DNA of 64,000 nt, taken from positions 1-64,000 of the forward strand of contig CAZEZP010000100.1 of assembly GCA_964516435.1 (NCBI GenBank), read 5' to 3'. This document shows, piece by piece, positions 51,208 through 60,412 of the stretch (its first letter is position 1; each line of letters begins with the position of its first letter). Below the pieces are notes generated by a model. That model was not told the origin of the DNA. It saw only the letters and a list, made by a program, of their open reading frames with translations, and made no database searches. The position numbers and the translations under genes are program-made. The DNA is from HGW-17 sp964516435 (GTDB taxonomy: Bacteria > Myxococcota_A > Polyangia > HGW-17).

Positions 51208-52961
51208 GGACGGCGCCACAAGGGATCCTGCTCGCGCAACTCGCGGCGCAGCACCTTTCCCACGAGATTCTTGGGAATGCCATCGCGGAATTCCACGTAG
51301 CGGGGAACCTTGTAGTGAGTCATGTTCTCGCGCGCCCAGGCGATGATGTCCTCGGGCGTGACCTTGCCCACGAATTCCGGCTTGAGGACGACCCAGGCCT
51401 TGATGGCCTCCGTGCTCTCGGTGTCGGGCAGGCCGGCCACCGCCACCTCGGAAACGGCCGGATGGCGTCCCAGCAGATTCTCGACATCCTTGGGGAACAC
51501 GGAAAATCCCTTGACCTTGATGAGTTCCTTCTTGCGGTCGAGGATGGTGACCATGCCCGCGGCATTCATGTAGCCGATGTCGCCGGTCAAAAGCCAGCGC
51601 TTGCCATCCTGCTCGAAGAAGTGGGCGTCGTTCTCGGCGGGATTGTCGAGATAGCCCTGCATCACCTGGGGGCCGCTGACCGCCAGTTCCCCGATGTGAT
51701 CCCGGTCGTCTGGACCTTCGCCGATTCCAAGATCCCGGTGGGGATCCGACCGGTCCACGATTCGCCAGTCGGTGCCCGGCAGCGGCAATCCGATGGTGCC
51801 GGATCGGCGCAACTCGTCCGGTCCGTAGAGCAGGTTCACCGATACCACGGGAGACGCCTCGGTGAGGCCGTAGCCTTCCACCAGGGGCACCCCGGTGAGA
51901 CTCTCGAATGCCTGCTGCACGTGGGTGTGCAGAGGCCCCGCCCCGGAAAGGCAGAACAGGAATTTTTTCTCTATGCCATATTTGCGGATGTCCGGGAAAT
52001 CCACCAGACGCTGGAAAAGCACCTCCGCGCCGATGTAGAGCAGTTCCCGGTCGCCCAGCCCGACCTTGAGCACGGTCTTGCACAGGTCCTCGGGAGAAGG
52101 CGGCTTGGGGAACACGACGATCATGCCGCCCCAGGTGGTGGTGGCATTGAGGATGGCGGTCATGCCGAAGGCATGGAAGAAAGGGATGACCGCCAGCGAG
52201 GCCACGCCCGGATGGGCCTTGTAGAACCACGCCCGAACCTGGATGGCGTTGGAAAGGACGTTGAAATGCGTGAGCACCGCTGCCTTGGGCACCCCCGTGG
52301 TGCCGCCCGTCATGATGTACACGGCGGGATCGCGGCGCGCATCCACATCTACCGCCGGCGGATTGGGCCGCGTCTTCATCAGTTCGGAAAAGGCCACCGC
52401 ATCATGCGGAAGCGAGGCCGTGGGCAATTTCTTGAGCAGCATTCCCAGCCGTTTCTTGGGCCAAGGCAAAAAATCGCCGATGTTGGCGCCCACCAGGAAG
52501 CGCAGTTTCAGATCGTTGCGGATGGGCGCGATCTTTTCCTCGTACAGGACATCGAGGAACACCAGCGCCCGGGCATGCACCGTCTCGAGTTGGTGGCGGA
52601 TTTCCAGGGGCTTGTAGGTGGGATTCACGCCCGAAACGATGGCGCCGATGCGCAGCGCCGCATGGTAGGCCACCATGTAGTGGTAACTGTTGGGCAAGAG
52701 CAGCGCGATCGTCTCGCCCTTCTTGAGCCCCATCGCGAACAGCGCCGTTGCCAGCACGTCCACGTCCCGATCCCACTGGCGGTAGGTGAAGCGCGTATCC
52801 AGAAACCACGCGGCCGGCCGGTTGGGCCAGCGCAGCGCCGCATCCCGGACCAGCGTGTCCACCGTCTTGTCCGAAAACTCCAGGTTTTTTGGAACTTCCT
52901 CCGGCCAGTGGGAAGAAAACCAAGGCCGATCCGAAGGGACCCGAAACGTTTCATCCATCAT
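51204..52961 (-). CDS. fadD: Long-chain acyl-CoA synthetase
   Basis: 585 residues. It activates fatty acids with ATP and CoA. P-loop-like AMP motif YIMTGGTTGVPKAAVLTH, then GYGLTEASP, the hinge DRKKELIKVKGFSVFPKDVE and the C-terminal KNLVGKVLRREL with the catalytic Lys. AAAGGAAAG lies before the ATG pair. It is likely cytoplasmic or membrane-associated. First of a coupled trio with pyrC and an unknown gene, 48 bases after the YbjN-like gene. Specificity for chain length cannot be read from sequence. Confidence 0.95.
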   Translation of the reverse strand: MMDETFRVPSDRPWFSSHWPEEVPKNLEFSDKTVDTLVRDAALRWPNRPAAWFLDTRFTYRQWDRDVDVLATALFAMGLKKGETIALLLPNSYHYMVAYHAALRIGAIVSGVNPTYKPLEIRHQLETVHARALVFLDVLYEEKIAPIRNDLKLRFLVGANIGDFLPWPKKRLGMLLKKLPTASLPHDAVAFSELMKTRPNPPAVDVDARRDPAVYIMTGGTTGVPKAAVLTHFNVLSNAIQVRAWFYKAHPGVASLAVIPFFHAFGMTAILNATTTWGGMIVVFPKPPSPEDLCKTVLKVGLGDRELLYIGAEVLFQRLVDFPDIRKYGIEKKFLFCLSGAGPLHTHVQQAFESLTGVPLVEGYGLTEASPVVSVNLLYGPDELRRSGTIGLPLPGTDWRIVDRSDPHRDLGIGEGPDDRDHIGELAVSGPQVMQGYLDNPAENDAHFFEQDGKRWLLTGDIGYMNAAGMVTILDRKKELIKVKGFSVFPKDVENLLGRHPAVSEVAVAGLPDTESTEAIKAWVVLKPEFVGKVTPEDIIAWARENMTHYKVPRYVEFRDGIPKNLVGKVLRRELREQDPLWRRP

Positions 52962-53009
52962 CGGTCTTTCCTTTCCCTTCCAGGCACCGGGAGCATGTCT
53001 CCCGCCGTG

Positions 53010-53477
53010 TCAGGAATCGCGGTTCCCATACAATTGCCCGCCGAACTGCTCCGCCAGAAGGTCGTCATAGCGGTCCGCCAGCGTGCCCACGCGCCGGATG
53101 GAATCCGAAACCGAATCCACCGTGAGATACCGGGCATTGCGGTCCATCTTGAGGATGACCTTGTTGTCCCGGATGGCGAAGGAAAGCCCCAGCAGTTCCG
53201 AACTGGCATTGAGCCCCAGCAGGGTGGGATACAGGTTGATGTCCACCTGGGGCGTCAGGATCAGGATGGGAGAGAAGACCTGCAGCGTCTGGACGCGCGG
53301 CCCCCACGTCAGGGAAATGAAGATGCTGGCCGAACCCTTGGTCACGCCCCAGGCCATCATGTTCGGCTCCTGGGTTTCCAGGCGGTTCTGCAGGGGATCC
53401 AGCCCGAAGTGGGCCGAAAGCGCCTCCTCCACGATGCGCGCGGCCTGTGCGAACGACAAGTCCCCGGTGTCACTCAT
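53010..53477 (-). CDS. YbjN / type III chaperone-like small protein
   Basis: 155 residues. The pattern of three beta-strands flanked by helices, NLYPTLLGLNASSELLGLSF then a strand and DSIRRVGTLADRYDDLLAEQ, fits the YbjN/CesT-Tir-chaperone-like fold. Members are cytoplasmic and mostly of unknown role; no type III secretion genes are in the window. AGGA lies before the ATG. It is 18 bases downstream of the zinc-ribbon protein gene and probably co-transcribed. Confidence 0.8.
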   Translation of the reverse strand: MSDTGDLSFAQAARIVEEALSAHFGLDPLQNRLETQEPNMMAWGVTKGSASIFISLTWGPRVQTLQVFSPILILTPQVDINLYPTLLGLNASSELLGLSFAIRDNKVILKMDRNARYLTVDSVSDSIRRVGTLADRYDDLLAEQFGGQLYGNRDS

Positions 53478-53495
53478 GGCTGCAACGTCCTTTCC

Positions 53496-54104
53496 TCATT
53501 CCTGCCCCGGCGTATCCTTCGTCGATGCGGCCTTCTCGAGCCGCTCGATGCGTTCCTCGAGCGCCTCCAGGCGGGAAACCATCCGCCCGATGGAGGTCTG
53601 GATCATCTCGATGGAATCCTGCAGCCGGTCCATGCTCTCCAGCAGCACGTCCACCTCGTCTTCCCCGTCCAGATCCTCGTCATCCATGTCTTCGTCGAGG
53701 TCGTCCTCACCGCCGGCTTCTTCTTCGCCCGGAACCTCCTCGCCTTCCTCACCGCCCTCCACCGCGCGCAGGGTCCCGTCGCTCACGCCGCAGGCGGGGC
53801 AGATGTCCACCGACGGACCCAGCCACAACTTGCATCCCGGGCACTCGTGCCCCTCGAGTTGCTGCTTGCGGTGCGCCAGGAGCAGTTCCAGCGCCTCCTC
53901 CTCGCGGCCCTTGGCCACATACAGCGTAGAATGTCCCAGATTGGCCGAAAGGCTCTTGAATATCTTGGAATCGTGCTCCACCACCCGCCAGGGGATGCCA
54001 TTGGCATCCAGCCGGATGACCAGTTGCTCCATTTCAAAAATGGATTCCAGCGTGGCGACGGATACCAGATCCACATCTTCAGGACAATTTTCATACGAAG
54101 CCAT
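53496..54104 (-). CDS. DUF2007-like protein with zinc ribbon and coiled coil
   Basis: 202 residues. ATG at 54104 with AAAGGA upstream. Residues 1-75 resemble DUF2007 (LVSVATLESIFEMEQLVIRL, DANGIPWRVVEH, STLYVAKGREEEALELL), a small regulatory-type domain. Two Cys pairs (HECPGCKLWL and DICPACGVSD) make a zinc ribbon. An extremely acidic linker of about 45 Asp/Glu/Gly residues follows, then a C-terminal coiled coil (MVSRLEALEERIERLEKA) likely to trimerise or dimerise. Function unknown; grouped with the YbjN-like gene. Confidence 0.8.
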   Translation of the reverse strand: MASYENCPEDVDLVSVATLESIFEMEQLVIRLDANGIPWRVVEHDSKIFKSLSANLGHSTLYVAKGREEEALELLLAHRKQQLEGHECPGCKLWLGPSVDICPACGVSDGTLRAVEGGEEGEEVPGEEEAGGEDDLDEDMDDEDLDGEDEVDVLLESMDRLQDSIEMIQTSIGRMVSRLEALEERIERLEKAASTKDTPGQE

Positions 54105-54215
54105 CTCTGTTCCTTTCCACCGGTTTCCCCGCAAGCGAATCCAACAGGGAAAGCGGACCGTGTGACGACGTGCGCCCATCCAATGGGAAAACGGCCGCGA
54201 TGTCAAGCTGCGCTT

Positions 54216-55262
54216 CTACTTCACGCCCTGGAAGATGCGGCTCCAGCGCTGGCCGTCGGGTCCCGGAGAAAGCCAGATGAATTCCGCCCTCCCCTTGATG
54301 TTTTCGATGGGCACGCAGGGTGCCGGAACCCCATTTTTATGCAGAAAGCGACTATCTTCGCTATGGTCCCGGTTGTCCCCCATGACGAACACGCAGCCGT
54401 CGGGAACCTCCCACTCGTGCGGAAAATCCGCCGGCAGCGATGGGGGAACCAGATCATACACCACGGTCCAGGCCCGCTCCCCCACGCGCTCCTCGTACAT
54501 TTCGCAGGGAAGCCCTGGGTGCCAGTCCTCGTTGAGTTTTTCGTTGCGGTCCATATAGGAGCAGGGCTCTTCCAGTTTGCGGTTCCGGATGGCTTTCCAC
54601 TCGGTCTCCCCCTTGGGCAGGTAATACACCGTGCGGTCCCGGAAGCGTATGCGATCGCCCGGAAGCCCGATGACCCGCTTGATCCAGTCCTCCCCATTGT
54701 GGATGGGCTCGATGAACACCACCACGTCGCCGCGCCGGGGCAGCGACCAGGTCGCGAAGTGCCGGGGCGGGTCCGAGGTGAAGGGGATCCGCAAACCGTA
54801 AACGAATTTATTGACATAAATGTAATCGCCCACCTGCAGGGAAGGAATCATGGACCCCGAGGGGATGCGAAAAGGCTCGAATACGAAGGCGCGCAGAAAC
54901 AGCGCCAGCGAAGCCGCGATGAGAAAGGACTTCAGATAGCCCCACGCCGGATGGCGCCGGTGCCGGGACAGGGAACCTTCCAGTTGCCGCTCCAGTTCCG
55001 CCACGGCCGCCTGCAGATCCGCACGGGGATCCCGGCGGATCTCGTCCCACACGCGCAGGGCGCTTTCGGCCTCCCGGCGGGCGTTTTCCGGCAGTTCCCT
55101 CTTCCTGCGCAGGATTCCCCGCATCTCGGATGCCGCGGCTTCTCCGGACGCCAGCAGGCGCCGCCGGGAACGCCATGTCGCAAAACGGTTCCACACGCGT
55201 CTCCACCCGGACGCATTCCGGGCCTCTTCCAGTTTGCGATGAACTCTCTTCGGCAATTTCAC
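54216..55262 (-). CDS. lepB: Signal peptidase I with extended cytoplasmic N-terminus
   Basis: 348 residues. It removes Sec signal peptides on the outer side of the inner membrane. The catalytic Ser 137 is in IPSGSMIPSL, the general-base Lys 195 in WIKRVIGLPGD, and FVMGDNRDHSEDSR is box E. One TM helix (about 110-128) anchors it. The 109 residues before it are basic and helical with heptad-like Leu/Ala, absent from most single-TM enzymes, so a cytoplasmic partner is possible. The start forms an ATGA overlap with the upstream permease gene. Lipoproteins need a different peptidase (Lsp), which is not in this window. Confidence 0.95.
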   Translation of the reverse strand: MKLPKRVHRKLEEARNASGWRRVWNRFATWRSRRRLLASGEAAASEMRGILRRKRELPENARREAESALRVWDEIRRDPRADLQAAVAELERQLEGSLSRHRRHPAWGYLKSFLIAASLALFLRAFVFEPFRIPSGSMIPSLQVGDYIYVNKFVYGLRIPFTSDPPRHFATWSLPRRGDVVVFIEPIHNGEDWIKRVIGLPGDRIRFRDRTVYYLPKGETEWKAIRNRKLEEPCSYMDRNEKLNEDWHPGLPCEMYEERVGERAWTVVYDLVPPSLPADFPHEWEVPDGCVFVMGDNRDHSEDSRFLHKNGVPAPCVPIENIKGRAEFIWLSPGPDGQRWSRIFQGVK

Positions 55263-56122
55263 TCACCTTCCTTGGCCGCATCCGGCCGGTGGCGCACCAG
55301 GACCAGGGCCACCAGGCTGGAAAAGAGCACCAGGATTCCGGCCGTTTCCCAGGTATCCGGAATCTCGCCGAACATCAGCACCCCGATGCCGGTGGACCAC
55401 AGGATCGACGTGAAGGAGAAGGCGGCCACCGAAGAGGCCTCCTGCAGTTTGTACGCCATCGTCATCAGGTACTGGGCCACGGTCGTGCCCACGCCCGCCA
55501 CCACGACGAATCCCCACAGGCGCGGGGATGGCGTCTTCCAAGAAGCCAGCGCCATGGGCGCGGAGAGCGCCATGGTGAACAGCGACAGGGAATTGACGAT
55601 GGGGGCCCAGTGCTCCCGCCCGGCGACGAAGCGGATGGAGATGTAGGCCAGGCTGGCGAAGAACGCCGACACCAGCGCGGGCAGCGCCCCCCAGTCCATG
55701 GTCCGCGGCGACGGCTGCACGATCAGGAGCACGCCGCCCATGGCGCAGGCCACCAGCAGCACCTTCTTCCAGTGGAGGCGCTCGCCCAGAAGCGGAACCG
55801 CCAGGAACGTGGTGAACAGCGGGTGGGCATAATGCAGGCTCGACGCATTGGCCAGGGTCGTGGCCTGCAGCGCCCAGAAGTAGAGGATCATCGCGATTCC
55901 GCCGAAAAAGCCCCGGGAAACCAGGGGCCAGAAGTTTTCCCGGCGCCCGAACCACGGCTGCCGCGCCCGCCGCAGGATCAGCGTCAGCAGGAGCACGCCG
56001 AAGGCGCCGCGCAGGAAGGCCGATTCCCAGAAGCCCAGTTCCCGCGTCAGCACCTTGATGAAGGAATACGCCACCGAAAAGACGAAGGAAGCGGCAATCA
56101 TGTAGAGGGCGCCCGCGGACAT
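55259..56122 (-). CDS. EamA-type drug/metabolite permease
   Basis: 287 residues with ten hydrophobic segments in two repeats (SVAYSFIKVLTREL, then LANASSLHYAHPLFTTFLAVPLLGE and VAQYLMTMAYKL...ILWSTGIGVLMFGEIP), the classical EamA pattern with Glu after each fourth helix. ATG at 56122 is taken; upstream residues to 56206 are basic and overlap the divergent kinase gene. The ribosome site (ACAGG) is weak. Substrate unknown. Its stop overlaps lepB. Confidence 0.88.
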   Translation of the reverse strand: MSAGALYMIAASFVFSVAYSFIKVLTRELGFWESAFLRGAFGVLLLTLILRRARQPWFGRRENFWPLVSRGFFGGIAMILYFWALQATTLANASSLHYAHPLFTTFLAVPLLGERLHWKKVLLVACAMGGVLLIVQPSPRTMDWGALPALVSAFFASLAYISIRFVAGREHWAPIVNSLSLFTMALSAPMALASWKTPSPRLWGFVVVAGVGTTVAQYLMTMAYKLQEASSVAAFSFTSILWSTGIGVLMFGEIPDTWETAGILVLFSSLVALVLVRHRPDAAKEGE

Positions 56123-56204
56123 GGCCTGTCGTTTATAGAACTTCCGGAAAAATCGCAATGAAAAAGGGTGTCCTCTCCGCAGCGCCTGTGATAAGAAGTG
56201 CCCC

Positions 56205-57179
56205 ATGCAGGAGACGCTGCTGCACCGACTTTCCCAGTTCTACCGCCGCACGCAATGGACGCTGATCCTGGCGATCCTGTTCCCCACCGTCTTCACGGCG
56301 GCCGTGGGAATCGTGATGCTGGCCCTGTATTCCGACATCAAGGACATCATCCTGGGCATCCTCACCATCGTGTTCTCGGTGGGCATCATCTTCGGCGCCG
56401 TCATCGTCGCCATCCTCGTCGGGAAATCGAAGCAACTGGCGCTCAAGCAGACCCTGTTTCTGGCCAACGTCTCGCATGAACTGCGCTCCCCGCTCACCGC
56501 CATCAAGATGTACGCGCAAACGCTGGAACGCGGACGCTCGCCCGAAAACGCCCCGATGTGCATCGAACAGATCCTGAAGGCCACGGAAAAACTGGATCGG
56601 CTCATCCAGCAGATCCTGGAATGGAAGCGCATCACCACCAAGACCGACTACATCACGGTGCAGCCCCTGGATGCCAACCTGCCGGCCGCGGACGCCGTGG
56701 AGCACTTCCGTGCCACCCACCCGGAAGAAACGCGGCTGGAATCCGATTTCACCCCCGAGGCGCCCGTCATGGAACTGGACCGCGACGCCATGGAGCGCGC
56801 GCTGTACAACCTGCTGGACAATGCGGCCAAGTATGGCGGGGAGGCCGGCCGGATCCGCCTCGTCACAAGACTCGCCGCCGAAACCGGCAAGGTGCAGGAG
56901 CACTTCGAGTACCGCGTCTCGGACGAGGGGCCCGGCATCGATCCGCAGCACGTGGATCACATCTTCGACGTCTTCTACCGGGCGGACAACTCCCTGACCG
57001 GCGCCGCCGGCGTTGGGCTGGGGCTGGCCATCGCCCGCTCCCTCGTCGCCGCGCATGGCGGCACCCTCCTCGTGGAAAGCGCTCCCGGAAAGGGAAGCAC
57101 CTTCATCATCCGGCTGCCGCTGGCGCACCGGCGGAAAACGAACGGCCACAACGCACCGGCGGAAAGGAATCCCGCATGA
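56205..57179 (+). CDS. Sensor histidine kinase with two TM helices
   Basis: 324 residues. TM helices at about 18-40 and 48-72, with a very short outer loop, so it probably senses the membrane or an associated protein rather than a soluble ligand. His box FLANVSHELRSPLTAIKMY (His near 90), N box ALYNLLDNAAKYG, DEGPGIDPQHVDHIFDVFY and GVGLGLAIARSL are intact. Its stop overlaps the response regulator start (ATGA), an obvious cognate pair. Divergent from the EamA permease gene by 82 bases. Confidence 0.94.
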   Translation: MQETLLHRLSQFYRRTQWTLILAILFPTVFTAAVGIVMLALYSDIKDIILGILTIVFSVGIIFGAVIVAILVGKSKQLALKQTLFLANVSHELRSPLTAIKMYAQTLERGRSPENAPMCIEQILKATEKLDRLIQQILEWKRITTKTDYITVQPLDANLPAADAVEHFRATHPEETRLESDFTPEAPVMELDRDAMERALYNLLDNAAKYGGEAGRIRLVTRLAAETGKVQEHFEYRVSDEGPGIDPQHVDHIFDVFYRADNSLTGAAGVGLGLAIARSLVAAHGGTLLVESAPGKGSTFIIRLPLAHRRKTNGHNAPAERNPA

Positions 57180-57850
57180 TCAACGCCGAAATCCTTCTCG
57201 TGGAAGACGACCCGGCGCTGCTGGCCGGGATGCTCATCAACCTGCAGACGGAGGGCTACGCCATCACGGCCGCCCCCCGCGGCAAACTGGCATTGGCGCA
57301 GTGTGAAAATAGAAAATTCGATTTGATCATCCTGGACCTGATGCTGCCCGACATCGACGGGCTGGACATCGTGCGCACCCTGCGCCAGCGCGGCGACAAC
57401 ACGCCCATCCTGATCCTCTCCGCCCGGGGCGACACCGACGTGAAAGTGCAGGGCCTCATGGCCGGCGCCGACGACTACATGACCAAGCCGTTCGACCTGA
57501 TGGAACTGCTCGCGCGCGTGCAGGCCATCCTGCGCCGGCGCTTCGGGGCGTCGAAGACCGTGACGTTCGGCGACGTGGAGGTGTTCCCCGAGGAGCGGCG
57601 CATCCTGCGCGCCGGCCATCCCGTGCATCTGACGCCGCGTGAATTCGATCTGCTGCAGTGGTTCCTGGCCCATCCGAGCCAGATCTTCGCGAGGGAAACC
57701 CTCCTCCAGGAGATCTGGGAAGCCGGGGCCGACGCCACCGAGCGCACGGTGGACAATTTCGTGATGACATTGCGCAAGAAACTCGACAATCCGCGCAAGC
57801 CCCGGCATTTCATCACGGTGCGCGGATTCGGCTACCGGTTCCAGCCGTAG
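57176..57850 (+). CDS. OmpR-family response regulator
   Basis: 224 residues. Receiver domain with acidic pocket VEDDPALL and phospho-accepting Asp in LIILDLMLPDIDG, followed by the conserved Thr/Ser (ILSARG) and Lys (TKPFD). The winged-helix DNA-binding domain shows LTPREFDLLQWFLAHP and ERTVDNFVMTLRKKL...VRGFGYRF. AAAGGA precedes the ATG, which overlaps the kinase stop. Targets may include the downstream YitT gene, only 9 bases away (inference). Confidence 0.95.
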   Translation: MINAEILLVEDDPALLAGMLINLQTEGYAITAAPRGKLALAQCENRKFDLIILDLMLPDIDGLDIVRTLRQRGDNTPILILSARGDTDVKVQGLMAGADDYMTKPFDLMELLARVQAILRRRFGASKTVTFGDVEVFPEERRILRAGHPVHLTPREFDLLQWFLAHPSQIFARETLLQEIWEAGADATERTVDNFVMTLRKKLDNPRKPRHFITVRGFGYRFQP

Positions 57851-57859
57851 GAAGACCCG

Positions 57860-58732
57860 ATGGATCGCATCCTGCCGCACCCCTTCCTCAAAGTACGCGA
57901 CTATGCCGAACTCACCGCGGGCTCGGTGCTGCTGGCATTCGCCGTCACGGCCTACATGGCGCCCAACCGCATCCTCGACGGCGGCTTCACCGGCGTGGCC
58001 ATCCTGCTGCACCACCTGTTCGGAACCCCCATCGGCGCCATGGCGCTGGGCATGATGTCCATCGCCCTGGTGACGGGCTACATCAAGATGGGGCCTTCGT
58101 TCGGAATCCGCACCATCTACGCCACGGTCCTGTTCACCCTGTCCATCGATTTCTTCGACCATGTCCTGCACATCGAGCCGCTCACCGACGATCTCACGCT
58201 GGCCGTCTTCTACGGGGGCGGCATCGCGGGGGCCAGCCTCTCGCTGATTTTCCATGCGGGCGGCTCCACGGGGGGCACCGACGTCATCGCCACCCTGCTC
58301 AAGCGCGCCACCGGCTGGAGCGTGGGCCGGACGCTGCTGTTCATCGACCTGACGGTGGCCTTCGTGGCCGGACTCTTCTTCGGCGCGCGCCTGCTGATGT
58401 ACAGCCTGATCCTCATCTTCATCGAAACCCAGGTCATCGACCTGATTCTCAACGGCTTTTCCGCCACCCGCCGCCTGTGGATCGTATCCGATCGCGCCGA
58501 GGAGATCCGGGAGCACATCCTCAAACTGGGACGCGGCGCCACCCTGTTCGAGGGACGCGGCGCCTACACGGGCGAGCCGCGCCAGGTCATCATCACCTAC
58601 ATTCCCCGGCGCATGGTCAGTTCGCTGATGCGCGACCTGCACGACATCGACCCGGACGTGTTCGTCGCCATCGATGCAGCCGCCCAGGTGTACGGAGAAG
58701 GATTCCGCAGTTTCCGCGAGCATGGCCAATAG
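57860..58732 (+). CDS. YitT-family membrane protein (DUF161 + DUF2179)
   Basis: 290 residues. Five or six TM helices with the family signatures APNRILDGGFTGVAILLHH and FHAGGSTGGTDVIATLL, then the cytoplasmic DUF2179 ferredoxin-like domain (QVIITYIPRRMVSSLMRDLHDIDPDVFVAI). Transport or sensing function is not established for the family. It starts 9 bases after the response regulator, GGAAG upstream, so it is probably part of the two-component operon and may be its output or input protein. Confidence 0.93.
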   Translation: MDRILPHPFLKVRDYAELTAGSVLLAFAVTAYMAPNRILDGGFTGVAILLHHLFGTPIGAMALGMMSIALVTGYIKMGPSFGIRTIYATVLFTLSIDFFDHVLHIEPLTDDLTLAVFYGGGIAGASLSLIFHAGGSTGGTDVIATLLKRATGWSVGRTLLFIDLTVAFVAGLFFGARLLMYSLILIFIETQVIDLILNGFSATRRLWIVSDRAEEIREHILKLGRGATLFEGRGAYTGEPRQVIITYIPRRMVSSLMRDLHDIDPDVFVAIDAAAQVYGEGFRSFREHGQ

Positions 58733-58756
58733 AAGAGCAAAAGAGGAGGAACATCC

Positions 58757-59242
58757 ATGCAGAGTCTCAAGAAAGAACGCACCGTCAACTGCAGCGCCGA
58801 CAAACTGGTATCGGTGCTCACTCACCCGGAATTCGAAATCGAGAAGCAGAAGAAGGCCAGCGGAGCCATCGACGCGACGGTCAAGGAAATCCGGCGCAAC
58901 GACGAAGAAGCCGTCTACGAGATTCATTCGACCGAGTACGCCAAGGGCGTCACCGGCGTCGACCGCAGCAAGACCGAGAGCATCGTCATCCGGATGCGCT
59001 GGAACCTGAAGGAGCGCCATTCCGAATGGACGTGGGAAGGCCCGCACGGCAAGAAAGTGGCCGTTTCAGGCACCATGCAGGTCAAGCCCGTGGATGAAAA
59101 CCACTGCACCCTGATCTCCACGATGGATGTCGAAATCAAGATTCCGCTGGTGGGCTCTCAGGTGGAAAAGATGGTCATCCGCGAAGTGGAGAAGAACTGG
59201 CCGAATTTCGACCAACTGGTGGATGCCTGGATCCTGAAGTGA
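58757..59242 (+). CDS. DUF2505 / SRPBCC-like protein
   Basis: 161 residues. A strong GGAGG lies before the ATG. The strand and helix order, ending with a long C-terminal helix (SQVEKMVIREVEKNWPNFDQL), and the start ERTVNCSADKLVSVLTHPEFE fit the START-like DUF2505 family, thought to bind hydrophobic ligands. No signal peptide; cytoplasmic. It lies 24 bases after yitT and may share its transcript. Confidence 0.82.
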   Translation: MQSLKKERTVNCSADKLVSVLTHPEFEIEKQKKASGAIDATVKEIRRNDEEAVYEIHSTEYAKGVTGVDRSKTESIVIRMRWNLKERHSEWTWEGPHGKKVAVSGTMQVKPVDENHCTLISTMDVEIKIPLVGSQVEKMVIREVEKNWPNFDQLVDAWILK

Positions 59243-59437
59243 CGACCGGCGGGCGTCAGCGCAAGGCCGGCCCTGGCAGGCAGCGGGAGGCGGGCATCCG
59301 GAACCATGCGGTCCCGGACTCCGGACTTTTCCTGGCCCATTCCCTTCGGCATGCATTCCACGCCGGACGAAACTGGAGCACCGGGTTCCAAATGCCTAAT
59401 GACTTGTGATACAGTCGCTGCGCCTCGGGAAATGCGC

Positions 59438-60412
59438 ATGTTTCGGCTCATTCTCTTTTTCTTCCTGTTTTCGGCGCTTGCGATGCCCCCATCGTGCGGC
59501 AAGAAAAATGACAGGCGGGAAATCCGCGCCGGAGTGGAAACCTGGACGCTGCCGGAAAAGACGGCGGCACCGGAGGAAACCGTCGCCGAGGTGGACGGAG
59601 AACCCGTGACGGCCGCACAGGTCGCCGCCATCGCCCGGCGCGAACATCTCTCGCCGGAGCAGGCCCTGCAAAAGGCCATCGATACCCGGCTGATCCTGCG
59701 GCAGGCGGCGCTCGGAGCGGGTCCCGGCGCGCTCTCGGACGCCTTCAAGACGGCGGCGGTGGAGCGCCTGCTTCGTGATTTCGAGCAGAAAAACAAGCCC
59801 CAGGACATTCCGGATGCCGAACTGAAAAAAATTTACGACGAAATCCAGAAAAAGGATTTCTCGCCGCCGCCCTTTTCCGGCCGCAAGTTCCACTTCTCCC
59901 ACGGCCAGTGGCGCGCATCCTCGCAACTGATCGTCAAGACGAGCGAAAAGCACGATGCCGAAACCGTATCCGCCGTGGACAGTCTGCTGCTCCTGGTGCG
60001 GGACCATTACCTCTCCTCGGCGGACCGCTCGGAAGAATCCTTCCGAAACCATGCGTGGCTGGTGCAGAATACCTACGTTCCCGTCTCCTTCGAGCAGTTG
60101 CCGCCGATATCCATGGACAACGAGGAGAATTTCTACCGTTTCAATGGGGAATTCGACAGGCAGTACCTCGAGAAATTGTTCGAACTGCCTGCGGAAGGCG
60201 CCGTTTCCGGGGTCTTCGGAACCAAATTCGGCCGCCATTGGGTGTATCTTGTCCGCATCGTTCCGGAACGCCGCCTCTCTTTCGAAGAAGCGCGCGGGGA
60301 ACTGCGCGAACTGGTTTCCGAAGGCTGGCAGAACCAGCGCTTCGAGGAATGGCTCGAACGGCTGCGAAGCGAATACCGCGTGCAGGCGCCCGGTCGGAGA
60401 GACCAGCCGTGA
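59438..60412 (+). CDS. Lipoprotein related to SurA/parvulin chaperones
   Basis: 324 residues. ATG at 59438 (GGGA upstream) is preferred; the ATG two codons earlier is equally possible. The signal ends PPSC (weak lipobox). VAEVDGEPVTAAQVAAI and the following helices look like a SurA-N segment. The C-terminal part (FELPAEGAVSGVFGTKFGRHWVYLV and SFEEARGELRELV) follows the parvulin pattern but lacks clear active-site histidines, so a chaperone rather than an isomerase is likely. GTGA overlap couples it to the Roadblock gene. Confidence 0.8.
   Translation: MFRLILFFFLFSALAMPPSCGKKNDRREIRAGVETWTLPEKTAAPEETVAEVDGEPVTAAQVAAIARREHLSPEQALQKAIDTRLILRQAALGAGPGALSDAFKTAAVERLLRDFEQKNKPQDIPDAELKKIYDEIQKKDFSPPPFSGRKFHFSHGQWRASSQLIVKTSEKHDAETVSAVDSLLLLVRDHYLSSADRSEESFRNHAWLVQNTYVPVSFEQLPPISMDNEENFYRFNGEFDRQYLEKLFELPAEGAVSGVFGTKFGRHWVYLVRIVPERRLSFEEARGELRELVSEGWQNQRFEEWLERLRSEYRVQAPGRRDQP

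Noticed and set aside
53010..53477. Evidence for a type III secretion system from the chaperone-like protein
   Set aside because: The fold is shared with general YbjN proteins and no secretion gene is present in the window.
51315..55646. 1443-codon plus-strand open frame
   Set aside because: Antisense to fadD, the YbjN-like gene, the zinc-ribbon gene and lepB, all with clear motifs.
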